From: Agrobacterium genomosp. 13 str. CFBP 6927
GTDB lineage: Bacteria > Pseudomonadota > Alphaproteobacteria > Rhizobiales > Rhizobiaceae
NCBI GenBank assembly: GCA_900012615.1
Contig: LT009757.1
Coordinates: forward strand, 2,108,174-2,172,173
Direction: 5' to 3'
Length of the DNA: 64,000 nucleotides
Below are positions 1 through 8,327 of the stretch, piece by piece (the stretch's first letter is position 1; each line of letters begins with the position of its first letter). The notes below the pieces were generated by a model, which was given only the letters and a program-made list of their open reading frames with translations, did no database searches and was not told where the DNA came from. A program made the position numbers and the translations under genes.

Positions 1-411
1 GGTTTTCAGCAGACCCGACCAGACGATGGAATTGAAACCGACCTTGGCAAATCCCGCGCCGACGAGACCGCCGATCAGCGCATGCGACGAGCTGGAGGGG
101 ATTCCGAAAATCCAGGTGACGATGTTCCAGACGATGGCGCCCATCAGCGCCGCGAAGATGACCTGCGGCGAAACGATGCCGGGATCGATGATGCCGGTGC
201 CGAGCGTTTCGGCCACATGCAGGCCGAAGAACAGGAAGGCGATGAAATTGAAGAAGGCCGCCCACGCCACCGCATATTGCGGGCGCAGCACGCGGGTGGA
301 GACAATGGTGGCGATGGAATTTGCGGCGTCGTGGAGACCGTTCAGAAAATCGAAGAACAGCGCGATGGCGATGAGGCCGACAAGCAGCGGCAGTGCAAGC
401 GCGACTTCCAT
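1..411 (-). CDS. pit: Inorganic phosphate transporter, PiT family (C-terminus beyond window)
   Basis: Low-affinity phosphate/cation symporter of the inner membrane. Only the first 137 codons lie in the window; the gene runs off the left edge. The translation shows an N-terminal membrane segment, then GLHDAANSIAT, the PiT-family repeat motif (usually G-x-N-D-x-A-N), more hydrophobic segments, and GIPSSSSHALIGG, the second PiT hallmark. The start ATG overlaps the stop of the upstream DUF47 gene by one base (TGATG), so the two genes are translationally coupled. This order matches the orfA-pit operon described in Sinorhizobium meliloti, where PhoB represses it during phosphate starvation. A Pho box precedes the operon here. 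Only the partial nature of the gene is uncertain. Confidence 0.93.
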   Translation of the reverse strand, partial: MEVALALPLLVGLIAIALFFDFLNGLHDAANSIATIVSTRVLRPQYAVAWAAFFNFIAFLFFGLHVAETLGTGIIDPGIVSPQVIFAALMGAIVWNIVTWIFGIPSSSSHALIGGLVGAGFAKVGFNSIVWSGLLKT

Positions 412-1055
412 CAGACGTTCTCGATAACGATGCCGCTGATCTCGTTGGCCACATCCTCGAAGCGGTCGACGACCTTTTCGAGTTCGCCGTAGATCTCGCT
501 GCCGATCATATAGGCCATGGCATCGCCGGCGGCGCCATGGCGCCGGAAGAGGTCCTTCAGACCCTGATCGTGAAGCTCGTCGGAGCGGCCTTCGACGCGG
601 GTAACTTCTTCGGCAATCGCCGACAGGCGCTGCGCATTGGTGCCGACCTTGTTGAGAAGCGGGATGGCTTCGGCAATGAGGTTTGCCGCACGCACGATTT
701 CATGGCCCATCTCCCGCATCAGCGGGTCGAATTCGGTTTGCTCGAACAGGCGAATGGTTTTGACCGTCTTGTGCATCATGTCGATGGCGTCATCCATGGA
801 CTGGATGAGATCCTTGATGTCGCCACGGTCGAAAGGTGTAATGAAGCTGCGGCGCACGGCAAGCAGAACGTCGCGGGTAATGTCGTCCGCCTGGTCTTCG
901 AGGGCGACGATGAGGTCGCAGTTTTTCTCGACGTCGACGCCGCTCAAAAGGTGGTCCAGAGCTGCTGCCGCCTTGACGACCGTTTCCGAATGTTTGCTAA
1001 ACATGTCGAAGAAACGGTCCTCGCGCGGCATCAGCTTGCGGAAAATGCTCATCAT
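411..1055 (-). CDS. DUF47/PhoU-like Pit accessory protein
   Basis: A 214-residue, all-helical, charged protein of the DUF47 (PhoU-like) family. These proteins are nearly always encoded next to a PiT transporter and are thought to modulate its phosphate uptake from the cytoplasmic face. The N-terminus has the family segment LMPREDRFFDMFSKHS; the body holds several predicted amphipathic helices (for example DLIVALEDQADDITRDVL) and no membrane segment. It is the first gene of the operon and runs directly into pit with a one-base overlap. The start at MMSIFRKL lies about 44 bases downstream of the Pho box. It is equivalent in position to orfA of the S. meliloti orfA-pit operon. A regulatory role is known of the family, not shown by this sequence. 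Confidence 0.9.
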   Translation of the reverse strand: MMSIFRKLMPREDRFFDMFSKHSETVVKAAAALDHLLSGVDVEKNCDLIVALEDQADDITRDVLLAVRRSFITPFDRGDIKDLIQSMDDAIDMMHKTVKTIRLFEQTEFDPLMREMGHEIVRAANLIAEAIPLLNKVGTNAQRLSAIAEEVTRVEGRSDELHDQGLKDLFRRHGAAGDAMAYMIGSEIYGELEKVVDRFEDVANEISGIVIENV

Positions 1056-1098
1056 GCGAATTGGCCCTCAATGGCGCTATTTATGTTGTGGGGGGTAA

Positions 1099-1116
1099 TT
1101 GTCATAAAACTGTCAT
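1099..1116. promoter_or_regulatory. Pho box (PhoB binding site) upstream of DUF47-pit
   Basis: Two direct repeats of TGTCATAAA start 11 bases apart (TTGTCATAAAA then CTGTCATAAAT). This matches the classical PhoB consensus CTGTCATA-A/T-A-C-CTGTCA almost perfectly. It lies in the gap between DUF47-pit (minus strand) and the Nudix gene (plus strand), about 44 bases from the DUF47 start. PhoB repression of the homologous orfA-pit operon is established in S. meliloti; repression here is inferred. Confidence 0.8.
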
Positions 1117-1135
1117 AAATGCACGCGGGGCATTG

Positions 1136-1711
1136 ATGCAACCCGGAAAATCAGCACTATCAACGGATATGAAATCCACGAAGAAAAGCCGGAAAGCCCG
1201 CCCGGCGCGTCCCCTGACATTACTTCAGCAACTCGCTGCTGTTCCCGAAAAGCTCTTCACCGGCGCTTTCCGGCAGCAATATGCCGCCCTGTGCTTCCGT
1301 TATGGCGGCAGCGGCGAAGAGATCGAAATCCTTGTCGTCACCTCCCGCGTCACGGCGCGCTGGATCATTCCGCGCGGCTGGCCGATGAAACGCAAGAAAC
1401 CGCACGAGGCGGCCGCGATCGAGGCATGGGAGGAGGCGGGCGTGCGCGGCCGGGTCAAAAAAGATGCGGTCGGCCGCTACACCTATCTCAAGATGCTCGA
1501 CAATGGCGATGTCGTTCCCTGTGTCGTGGATGTCTTCCAGATCGAGGTGACCGGGGAAGAAACGAGTTTCAAGGAGCGCGGCGAACGCCTCGTGGAATGG
1601 GTTCGCCCGGACGAGGCGGCAAGACGCGTCCGGGAAATTGAGCTGAAGTCGCTCCTGGTCGATTTTCGCCCGAAGGGCAAAAAGAAGCGCCAGACGGAGG
1701 ACAGGCCCTGA
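1136..1711 (+). CDS. Nudix hydrolase with divergent Nudix box
   Basis: Protein of about 191 residues with the fold pattern of rhizobial MutT/Nudix proteins (RWIIPRGWPMKRKKPHEAAA, then IEAWEEAGV). The Nudix box G-x5-E-x7-R-E-U-x-E-E-x-G-U is recognisable, but the first conserved E is K and the R is I; the metal-binding EExGV core is intact. The N-terminus (KKSRKARPARP) and C-terminus (RPKGKKKRQ) are strongly basic. The substrate cannot be read from sequence; diphosphoinositol- or dinucleoside-polyphosphate hydrolysis is typical of the nearest eukaryotic-type Nudix group. Start is uncertain: I chose ATG 1136, which follows GCGGGG by five bases. ATG 1169 is also plausible, and 1061 would include the Pho box in the coding region. 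Confidence 0.8.
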   Translation: MQPGKSALSTDMKSTKKSRKARPARPLTLLQQLAAVPEKLFTGAFRQQYAALCFRYGGSGEEIEILVVTSRVTARWIIPRGWPMKRKKPHEAAAIEAWEEAGVRGRVKKDAVGRYTYLKMLDNGDVVPCVVDVFQIEVTGEETSFKERGERLVEWVRPDEAARRVREIELKSLLVDFRPKGKKKRQTEDRP

Positions 1712-1726
1712 CCGCAAATCCTGTGG

Positions 1727-4700
1727 TCAAGTCTGCGACGGTGATACCGGATGGTCTGCCAATCCGGTTTCGCCCGTCTCATCCGGCGCTTTCGGCAGCA
1801 GGCGGGCGAAACGCCGGGTGATGCTGTCAATATAGGACAGGATCACCGGCACGACGATCAGGGTGAGCAGGGTGGAGCTGATGAGGCCGCCGACCACCGC
1901 ATGCGCCATCGGCGCGCGCTGCGCCCCGCCACCGCCAATGGCGAGACCAAGCGGGATCATGCCGGCGATCATTGCAAGCGTCGTCATGACGATCGGACGG
2001 AAGCGGATGACGCCGGCGCTTGCGAGCGCCTCGTTCAGCGACAGTCCCCGTTTTCTTTCGCGATTGGCGAAATCGACCAGCAATATGCCGTTCTTGGTAA
2101 CGAGGCCCATCAGCATGATGAAACCGATCAGCGAGAACATGTTGATCGTGCTGCCGGCCACCATCAATCCGAGGATGACGCCGATGAGAGACAGCGGTAG
2201 CGACGCCATGATGGCGAGCGGTTGCAGGAAACTGCCAAATTGCGAGGCGAGCACGATGTAAATGAAGATGACCGCCATGACGAGCGCCTTGACCATGTGC
2301 CCAACCGTTTCCTGCATGGTTTCGGCTTCGCCGCCGAAGCGGATGCGGTAACCGTCAGGCAGATCGCGGGAGGCGGTCAGGCTCTGCAACGCATTTGTCA
2401 CGTCCCCAAGCGTGCGGCCGCTGACATTGGCCGAAACCAGCACTTCGCGTCGGTTCTCGATGCGGCGGATTTCGGCGGGCGCCGGCACGGTGGCGATATC
2501 GGCGACCTGATCGAGACGCACCATCTGCGGTGCGCCGTTCGATGCGATGCGGCTGGTCGCAATCATCAATTCACCGAGTGCCGTCATATCGGAACGCCGC
2601 TCACCGGGCAGGCGCACGACGATGTCGTAGCTGTTGCCGTCGGCATCCGTCCATTTCGAGACGTCCTCGCCAGCGACGAGCGGAGAGAGTGCGGCGGCCA
2701 GATCGGATCTGGAAATGCCAAGATCGCTTGCCGCATCGCGTTTGAGACGCACGGAAAGGATCGAGGTCACGTCCCTGGCGCTGGAGGTCACATCAACGAG
2801 GCCGGGGATTTTTTTCATGTCTTCCATGAGACCGGTGGCGATTTTTTCAAGGACGGCCCGGTCGTCGCCGAGGATGCTGAGCTGCACCGGACTTTCGCCG
2901 CCGCCCAGGCCGTTCTGCAGGATCGTGACTTCAATGCCCGGTATGGCCGACAGGCGGTTGCGGATCGGCTCGGCCAGCGAGACCGGGGTTCGCGTGCGCG
3001 CTGAAAGCGGCACCAGCCCGACCTGAATGGCGGCGCGATGTTTGCCGGCGGCACCGCCGGTATTGACGGTGGAGTAAACCATCTCCACCTCCGGGAATTC
3101 CCTGAGCGCCTTCTCGACCTGCCGCACTTTCGCCGTCGTGTAATCCAGCGAGGAGCCGACCGGTGCGGTAATATTGATCTGGAAGCGGCCCTCATCCGTA
3201 TTCGGCACAAATTCCGTGCCGACCAGCGGCACCATGAACAGGCTGCCGACAAAGATGCCCACCGTCGAAAGCAGGGTGATGAGCCGGTGGCGCAATGTCC
3301 AGCCGATCGCAAGCCGGTATCGCTCGGCGAGCCATTCGAAGCCGCTGTCGAAACGCGCGATCAGCCGGCCGATCAGGCCACGCCGGGCGTTGGGTTGCGA
3401 ATCCGGATCGTACCAGAGGCTCGACAGCATCGGATCGAGCGTGAAGGCGACGAAAAGCGAGATCAGCACGGCAGCCGACACGGTGACGCCGAACTGGTAG
3501 AAAAACCGGCCGATAATGCCATCCATGAAGGCGACCGGCAAAAAGACCGCCACGATGGTTGCCGTTGTCGCGATTACCGCAAGCCCGATTTCATTCGTGC
3601 CGTCGAGTGCCGCGCGGATATGGGATTTCCCCATATGCAGGTGGCGGGTGATGTTTTCGCGCACGACAATGGCGTCATCCACCAGAATGCCGATGGAAAG
3701 CGTCAATGCCAGGAGGCTCAGCGTATTGAGCGTAAAGCCGAGCAGATCGATGACCGCGAGCGTGCCGATGATCGCAATCGGCAATGTCAGCCCGGTGATC
3801 ACCGTGCTGCGCCAGGAATTGAGAAACAGAAAGACGATGGCGACGGCAAGGGCGGCTCCCTCGATCAGGGTCATCTGCACCTGGGTGACGGATTCCCGGA
3901 TGGGAACCGAAGAGTCCGTAACGATGCGCAATTGCACGTTTTTCGGGGCGAGCTCGGCATTGAGCGCTTCGAGGCGCTGCCTCACATCCGTCACGACCTG
4001 AACCGTATTGGCGTCCTGAACCTTGACGATGTCGATCGCCAGCGCCGTCTGGCCATTATAGAGGGCGCGGTTTTCAGGATCGGCGGCGCCTTCGGAGATC
4101 GAGGCGACATCGCGAAGGTAGATGGCCGCGCCGCCACGCCTTGCGACCACCATGTCCAGCAGCGCCTGCGGGTCCTCGATGCGGCCCCGCACCTGCACCG
4201 TGCGTTCTGAAACAGTGTCGATGACGCTTCCAGCCGGGCTGTTGCCGTTGCCGGTGCGCAGCGCGTTTATCACGTCATTGATGCCCACCTTGAGCGCGCG
4301 CATGCGCGTGTCGTCGACCGTGACATCGATCTGCCGCTTGCGGGCGCCGACCAGCGTTGCCTGCCCGACGCCGGCAACGGTCGTCAGTTGCCGCAATACC
4401 TTCTGGTCGGCAAGGGTGCTGAGCGCGGGTACGTCGAGCGATGTCGAACTGATCGCCAGAGACAGGATCGGCTCGGCGGCCGGGTCGAACCGCGAGATGA
4501 CCGGTTTTTTGACATCCTCGGGGAAATTCGCCTCGATGGCGGCGACCTTGTCGCGCACATCCTGCGCGGCCGCGGCACTTTTAACCTCGAGCTTGAATTT
4601 CGCGACGACGACGGAGCGTCCTTCGTAAGAGGTCGAGTTGATCTCGTCGAGGCCGCCTATGGCATTCAGCGCATCCTCGACCGGTCGCGTCACTTCCGTC

Positions 4701-4879
4701 TCCACCGTTTCCGGCGTGGCACCCGGATAGGCGGTGACCACGACCACGACGGGAACGTCGACATTCGGATATTGATCGAGCCCCAGCCGCTGCAGCGAAA
4801 AGGCGCCGATGACCAGAAGCGCCACCATCATCATGGTTGCGAAAACGGGATGGGCGACGGATATGCGGGTCAAGAACAT
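1727..4879 (-). CDS. RND multidrug efflux permease (AcrB/MexF-type, HAE1)
   Basis: Inner-membrane proton/drug antiporter subunit of 1050 residues, the usual length for the hydrophobe/amphiphile RND family. It has the expected plan of TM1, a large periplasmic porter domain (PNVDVPVVVVVTAYPGATPE), TM2-6, a second periplasmic domain and TM7-12. The TM4 proton-relay pair appears as GILVDDAIVV, and the conserved internal segment GLVTKNGILLVDF is present in the second half. It follows the adaptor gene with one intervening base, so the two are co-transcribed. No outer-membrane channel gene is next to it, so a TolC-like protein encoded elsewhere is probably used. A divergent two-component system probably controls it. 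The drug or metabolite exported cannot be stated. Confidence 0.95.
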   Translation of the reverse strand: MFLTRISVAHPVFATMMMVALLVIGAFSLQRLGLDQYPNVDVPVVVVVTAYPGATPETVETEVTRPVEDALNAIGGLDEINSTSYEGRSVVVAKFKLEVKSAAAAQDVRDKVAAIEANFPEDVKKPVISRFDPAAEPILSLAISSTSLDVPALSTLADQKVLRQLTTVAGVGQATLVGARKRQIDVTVDDTRMRALKVGINDVINALRTGNGNSPAGSVIDTVSERTVQVRGRIEDPQALLDMVVARRGGAAIYLRDVASISEGAADPENRALYNGQTALAIDIVKVQDANTVQVVTDVRQRLEALNAELAPKNVQLRIVTDSSVPIRESVTQVQMTLIEGAALAVAIVFLFLNSWRSTVITGLTLPIAIIGTLAVIDLLGFTLNTLSLLALTLSIGILVDDAIVVRENITRHLHMGKSHIRAALDGTNEIGLAVIATTATIVAVFLPVAFMDGIIGRFFYQFGVTVSAAVLISLFVAFTLDPMLSSLWYDPDSQPNARRGLIGRLIARFDSGFEWLAERYRLAIGWTLRHRLITLLSTVGIFVGSLFMVPLVGTEFVPNTDEGRFQINITAPVGSSLDYTTAKVRQVEKALREFPEVEMVYSTVNTGGAAGKHRAAIQVGLVPLSARTRTPVSLAEPIRNRLSAIPGIEVTILQNGLGGGESPVQLSILGDDRAVLEKIATGLMEDMKKIPGLVDVTSSARDVTSILSVRLKRDAASDLGISRSDLAAALSPLVAGEDVSKWTDADGNSYDIVVRLPGERRSDMTALGELMIATSRIASNGAPQMVRLDQVADIATVPAPAEIRRIENRREVLVSANVSGRTLGDVTNALQSLTASRDLPDGYRIRFGGEAETMQETVGHMVKALVMAVIFIYIVLASQFGSFLQPLAIMASLPLSLIGVILGLMVAGSTINMFSLIGFIMLMGLVTKNGILLVDFANRERKRGLSLNEALASAGVIRFRPIVMTTLAMIAGMIPLGLAIGGGGAQRAPMAHAVVGGLISSTLLTLIVVPVILSYIDSITRRFARLLPKAPDETGETGLADHPVSPSQT

Positions 4880-4880
4880 C

Positions 4881-6029
4881 TCAGCCTGTCTTCTCGATGG
4901 TGACAGCCATGTCGGGCTGCAATTCGGGAAGCGGCGCGGTCAGGATCGTTTCACCGTCGGTCAGCCCTGCGCCGATCTCGATCAGGCTGCCGCCGTTCCA
5001 GCGCGGCCCCACCGCCACCGTCTGGCGGCGAAGATGGCCGTTCAGGACCTTGAGGACGTGGTAACCGGTCTCGTCCTTGCGAAGCGCGATTGCGGGAACG
5101 ACGAGCGCATCGTTCTTTTCGCGCACGAGGATCGAGCCGCTTGCGAACATTCCGCCCCATAATTGCCCGTTGCGATTGGCAAACCGCAGGTAGACGGTGA
5201 CGAACCGCGTACCATCCTCGGCAACCGGGCTGATGCGCTCGACGGTGCTTCTGACGGTCTGGCCGCCGAGGCCGTCAATCTCCAGTTCCGCCGTCTGGCC
5301 AAGGGCGACACGTGGAATGTCGCGTGTGGCGACGAGAACCTTCGCCTCCAGCATGCTGGTATCGACCAATGTGAGAAGTTCGCCATCGCCCCCGACACGA
5401 GACCCCGGCTCGGCCAACCTGCGGGTGACGGTGCCATCGAAAGGCGCGCGGATTTCGGCATTGCGCAGGGCAAGGCGGGCGATATCCACCTGCGCCGAAA
5501 GGCTCTGGACCCTTGCCGTCTTCACCACGACATCGCTTTTCGCCTTGTCGAGCTGTTCCGCCGACGCGACATTTTTCGAAGCAAGCTGTTCGGTTCGGGT
5601 CAAAGCCTGCATCGCCAGCGTCAGCTCGGCCTCGGCCGCATCGCAATCGCTTTGGCGCAGCAGCAGCGTCGATTGCAGCTCGTCGGTTTCGAAACGCACG
5701 AGCACGTCGCCCGCCCGCACCGCCTGTCCTTCCCGGACGTTCACGTCGAGAATTTTTCCGGCCTCGCGGGCGCGGATCACGACGCGGCTGACAGGCTGAA
5801 GCTCGCCGCTGATGCTGAGCCGCTCCGCCATCGCGCGCGTGCCGATCTTTGCTATTTCCGCTGCCGTCAGCTCGAACGGGATGCCGGCCGGGCTCATCGA
5901 GGCGGCCGCGACAATGCCCTTGGCGCGCTCATTTGCATCGACGCTCCCGCGCGCGGGGTCGAGCGCCGTGACTACGAGGGCGCAGCCTGCAAGCGCTATC
6001 CCCGCCTTGATCGTTCTCTTCATCCACAT
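4881..6029 (-). CDS. RND efflux periplasmic adaptor (membrane fusion protein)
   Basis: A 382-residue HlyD/AcrA-like adaptor linking the RND permease to an outer-membrane channel. The order is a positively charged N-terminus with a short hydrophobic stretch, a barrel-sandwich (lipoyl-like) half (EAGKILDVNVREGQAVRAGDVLVRFE), a coiled-coil hairpin (about residues 105-175), the second lipoyl half (ALRNAEIRAPFDGTVTRR) and beta-barrel/membrane-proximal domains. The segment ALAGC near residue 16 resembles a lipobox, so the protein could be lipid-anchored as AcrA is, though the hydrophobic part before it is short. It is the first gene of the efflux operon, and its promoter region is shared with the divergent response regulator. 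Confident as an adaptor; lipidation is only possible. Confidence 0.92.
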   Translation of the reverse strand: MWMKRTIKAGIALAGCALVVTALDPARGSVDANERAKGIVAAASMSPAGIPFELTAAEIAKIGTRAMAERLSISGELQPVSRVVIRAREAGKILDVNVREGQAVRAGDVLVRFETDELQSTLLLRQSDCDAAEAELTLAMQALTRTEQLASKNVASAEQLDKAKSDVVVKTARVQSLSAQVDIARLALRNAEIRAPFDGTVTRRLAEPGSRVGGDGELLTLVDTSMLEAKVLVATRDIPRVALGQTAELEIDGLGGQTVRSTVERISPVAEDGTRFVTVYLRFANRNGQLWGGMFASGSILVREKNDALVVPAIALRKDETGYHVLKVLNGHLRRQTVAVGPRWNGGSLIEIGAGLTDGETILTAPLPELQPDMAVTIEKTG

Positions 6030-6155
6030 ACCATAATCCTCCAGGCAAAACGCATCCTGAGACCGCTTGTCGCGATCATGTCGCCTGTCTTGCAGGCTGA
6101 TGGCTTATGGATAGGCCCCCACAATTGCAGCAGCATTACCCTGCCGCGCGGTCCT

Positions 6156-6174
6156 TGCCGCAATACTGCCGCAA
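6156..6174. promoter_or_regulatory. Tandem TGCCGCAA repeats, candidate response-regulator operator
   Basis: TGCCGCAA occurs at 6156-6163 and again at 6167-6174, exactly 11 bases apart. That is the geometry of OmpR/PhoB-family direct-repeat operators. The pair is 41 bases upstream of the response regulator start and about 127 bases upstream of the divergent efflux adaptor. A further copy of the octamer occurs at 8263-8270, before the lipoprotein gene. The assignment to this regulator is an inference from position and spacing. Confidence 0.5.
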
Positions 6175-6214
6175 CCTTTCTGGCAGACAAGGGATGGCGA
6201 AGGGACGGTGGTGA

Positions 6215-6889
6215 ATGAGACTTCTATTGATTGAAGACGAACAGGAAATGGCGGATGCGCTGACGGCAACGCTCGGCAGGCAGGGCATCGTCATCGACCA
6301 TACGGTGTGGCTCGGCGATGCGATGGAACTGACGCGCCAGCATGTCTACGACGCCATCCTGCTCGACCGTCGCCTGCCCGACGGGGAAGGGCTCACCTTC
6401 ATTCCGCAGCTGCGCCGGGCCGGCATCGACACGCCAATCATCCTGTTGACGGCAATGAACGAGCCGGAAGAGCGGATTGCCGGACTGGACGGCGGGGCCG
6501 ACGACTATCTGGGCAAGCCGTTCCTCGTCGGCGAGCTTCTGGCGCGGGTGCGTGCGGTTCTGAGACGGCCGGCAAGTGTGGCCCCAACGCAGGTTGCGGC
6601 CGGCCGGATCGTGATCGATCCGCTCCACCTCAGCGTCACGATCAATTCGATGCCGTTTGACCTGCCAAGGCGCGAGCTCATGATACTGGTCGCTCTGGCG
6701 AAACGAAAAGGCAAATCCGTGCTGCGTTCGACGCTCGAGGCTGCGGTCTACAATTACGAGGAGGAAATCCAGTCCAATGCGCTCGACGCGCATATATCGC
6801 GGCTGCGAAAACGACTGCTCGACGCTTCGGCAGGAGTTAGCGTGCACAATATTCGCGGCGTCGGTTATCTCCTGAAGGAAGAGCGATGA
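6215..6889 (+). CDS. OmpR-family two-component response regulator
   Basis: A 224-residue response regulator. The N-terminal receiver has the acidic pocket (IEDE, residues 6-9), the phosphoacceptor D51 in LLDRRLPDGEG, T79 in LLTA and K101 in YLGKPF. The C-terminal winged helix (about 130-224) ends with the typical LDAHISRLRKRL and NIRGVGYLL. It is divergent from the RND efflux operon and overlaps the histidine kinase gene by four bases (ATGA), so the two are coupled. By position it most likely activates the efflux pump. The subgroup resembles PmrA/QseB-like regulators, but the signal is unknown. The start is the first ATG, with GGTGGTGA upstream as a weak ribosome site. Confidence 0.93.
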   Translation: MRLLLIEDEQEMADALTATLGRQGIVIDHTVWLGDAMELTRQHVYDAILLDRRLPDGEGLTFIPQLRRAGIDTPIILLTAMNEPEERIAGLDGGADDYLGKPFLVGELLARVRAVLRRPASVAPTQVAAGRIVIDPLHLSVTINSMPFDLPRRELMILVALAKRKGKSVLRSTLEAAVYNYEEEIQSNALDAHISRLRKRLLDASAGVSVHNIRGVGYLLKEER

Positions 6890-8220
6890 GCGCGCGAGGC
6901 AAATCCAACCCTTCACTATGGTGGCAATTAAGCTGGCAGCTCAGCATCGTCGTCGCCGCCATGATCGCCGTGGTTATCGTCGGGCTCTGTGTTTACGGGT
7001 TAATGATCCTTTCTCCGAATATTGCGCTCTGGGACGACCTGTCGGCAACAATTGATGAGTCGCTTTCACTCGATCCGGAAAATGGACTGGTCGTTACCGA
7101 TGGCCCGACGCTGCAGGCCTTGAAGGCGCAAAACACAACCCTCTGGTTCGTGGCGTCGACGCTGGATGGGCGGGTAGCGACCTATGGTGCCGTGCCAGCC
7201 GTTTATGCCGATTTGTCGCGATACCTTTATCTGATGACAGATGCTGATATTCGCGGCGGTAATGGTATTTCCGAGACCGCACTGGTTGAAAGCATGGAGA
7301 CGAGGTGGGGTCCTGTCAGGGTCATGTTTGGTGGAACTACGCATGTCAGGGCGCAGTTTCTGACGCTTCTTACCGAAACCTACAAAATTTACGTTCCCTT
7401 GCTGGCCGTCATCCTGCCGGCCGTATTCTTTTCCGTTCCCCGTATCGTGCGTCGAGCGCTTGCCGGTCTTAGTTCCGTCGTCAAAAAAGCTCCAGAGATC
7501 GATCCCCGGCGTGGCGGTTCGAAGCTTCCCGTCGAAGATGTGCCGCGGGAAGTCGTGCCGCTCATCCTTTCCTTCAACAGCATTCTTGAGCGGCTGGAGG
7601 AGCAATTCCGGGCGCGGCAACGGTTCCTTATCGACGCGGCGCATGAGCTTAGAACACCGATTGCCATCATGCAGACCAGGATAGAGGGCTTACCCGGGCC
7701 GGAACGGCAGCGTTTGATGGCGGATGTCGCCCGGCTTGGCGAAACCGCCGAGCAGCTTCTTGCCTTCGAGCGAAACGATCAGGTGAACGACCGGCGGGAG
7801 ACGGTGGACCTTGTCGAGATGGTGCGCACCGTCGTTGCCGATCTCGCGCCGCTCGCGCTCTCGGCGGGTTACGACATCTCCTTCGACACGCAGATCGCGC
7901 GATACGAGATGCAGGCCAACCCCTTCACCTTGCCGCGCGCGATCAGCAATATCGTCCGAAACGCCATTGATCATGGCGGAAACAGGGGAACGATCCATGT
8001 GTCGGTGCTTGCAAATGGCGAGATCGCCATTGCCGATGAAGGGCAGGGAATAGCCGAAGACCAGCAGGAACGGATATTCGAGCCATTCTATCGCGTTACG
8101 CCGCGCAGCACGGGAGCGGGGCTTGGCCTCAGCCTCGTCAAGCAGATCGTCACCAACCACAATGGCCAGATACTGCTGGAAAGCAGCGCCTTCGGAAGCA
8201 CCTTTCGGCTTCGCTTCTGA
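6886..8220 (+). CDS. Sensor histidine kinase of two-component system
   Basis: A 444-residue membrane kinase partner of the preceding response regulator. TM1 is at about residues 20-43 and TM2 at about 168-186, enclosing a periplasmic sensor region of about 120 residues with no domain I recognise. The HisKA dimerisation helix carries the phospho-accepting H253 in FLIDAAHELRTPIAIM. The HATPase domain has the N-box NIVRNAIDHG, G1 (IADEGQGIAE) and G2 (GAGLGLSLVKQI). No clear HAMP motif is visible between TM2 and the H box, but the linker length would allow one. It overlaps the regulator gene by four bases. The next gene downstream is a lipoprotein that may be part of the same response. Confidence 0.93.
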   Translation: MSARGKSNPSLWWQLSWQLSIVVAAMIAVVIVGLCVYGLMILSPNIALWDDLSATIDESLSLDPENGLVVTDGPTLQALKAQNTTLWFVASTLDGRVATYGAVPAVYADLSRYLYLMTDADIRGGNGISETALVESMETRWGPVRVMFGGTTHVRAQFLTLLTETYKIYVPLLAVILPAVFFSVPRIVRRALAGLSSVVKKAPEIDPRRGGSKLPVEDVPREVVPLILSFNSILERLEEQFRARQRFLIDAAHELRTPIAIMQTRIEGLPGPERQRLMADVARLGETAEQLLAFERNDQVNDRRETVDLVEMVRTVVADLAPLALSAGYDISFDTQIARYEMQANPFTLPRAISNIVRNAIDHGGNRGTIHVSVLANGEIAIADEGQGIAEDQQERIFEPFYRVTPRSTGAGLGLSLVKQIVTNHNGQILLESSAFGSTFRLRF

Positions 8221-8262
8221 CCGCGCCTGCCTGCCGGTTTTCGCAAGGGGCGATTGTAATGT

Positions 8263-8270
8263 TGCCGCAA
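8263..8270. promoter_or_regulatory. Third TGCCGCAA octamer upstream of lipoprotein gene
   Basis: A single copy of the octamer that is tandemly repeated before the response regulator, 58 bases before the chosen lipoprotein start. No clean second copy lies 11 bases away, so it would be a half or degenerate site. Confidence 0.3.
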
Positions 8271-8327
8271 TTTTTGCTGTCGTAACGTTTGGGCACAGGG
8301 GCAATCATGCCAACCGGAGTACATGCA

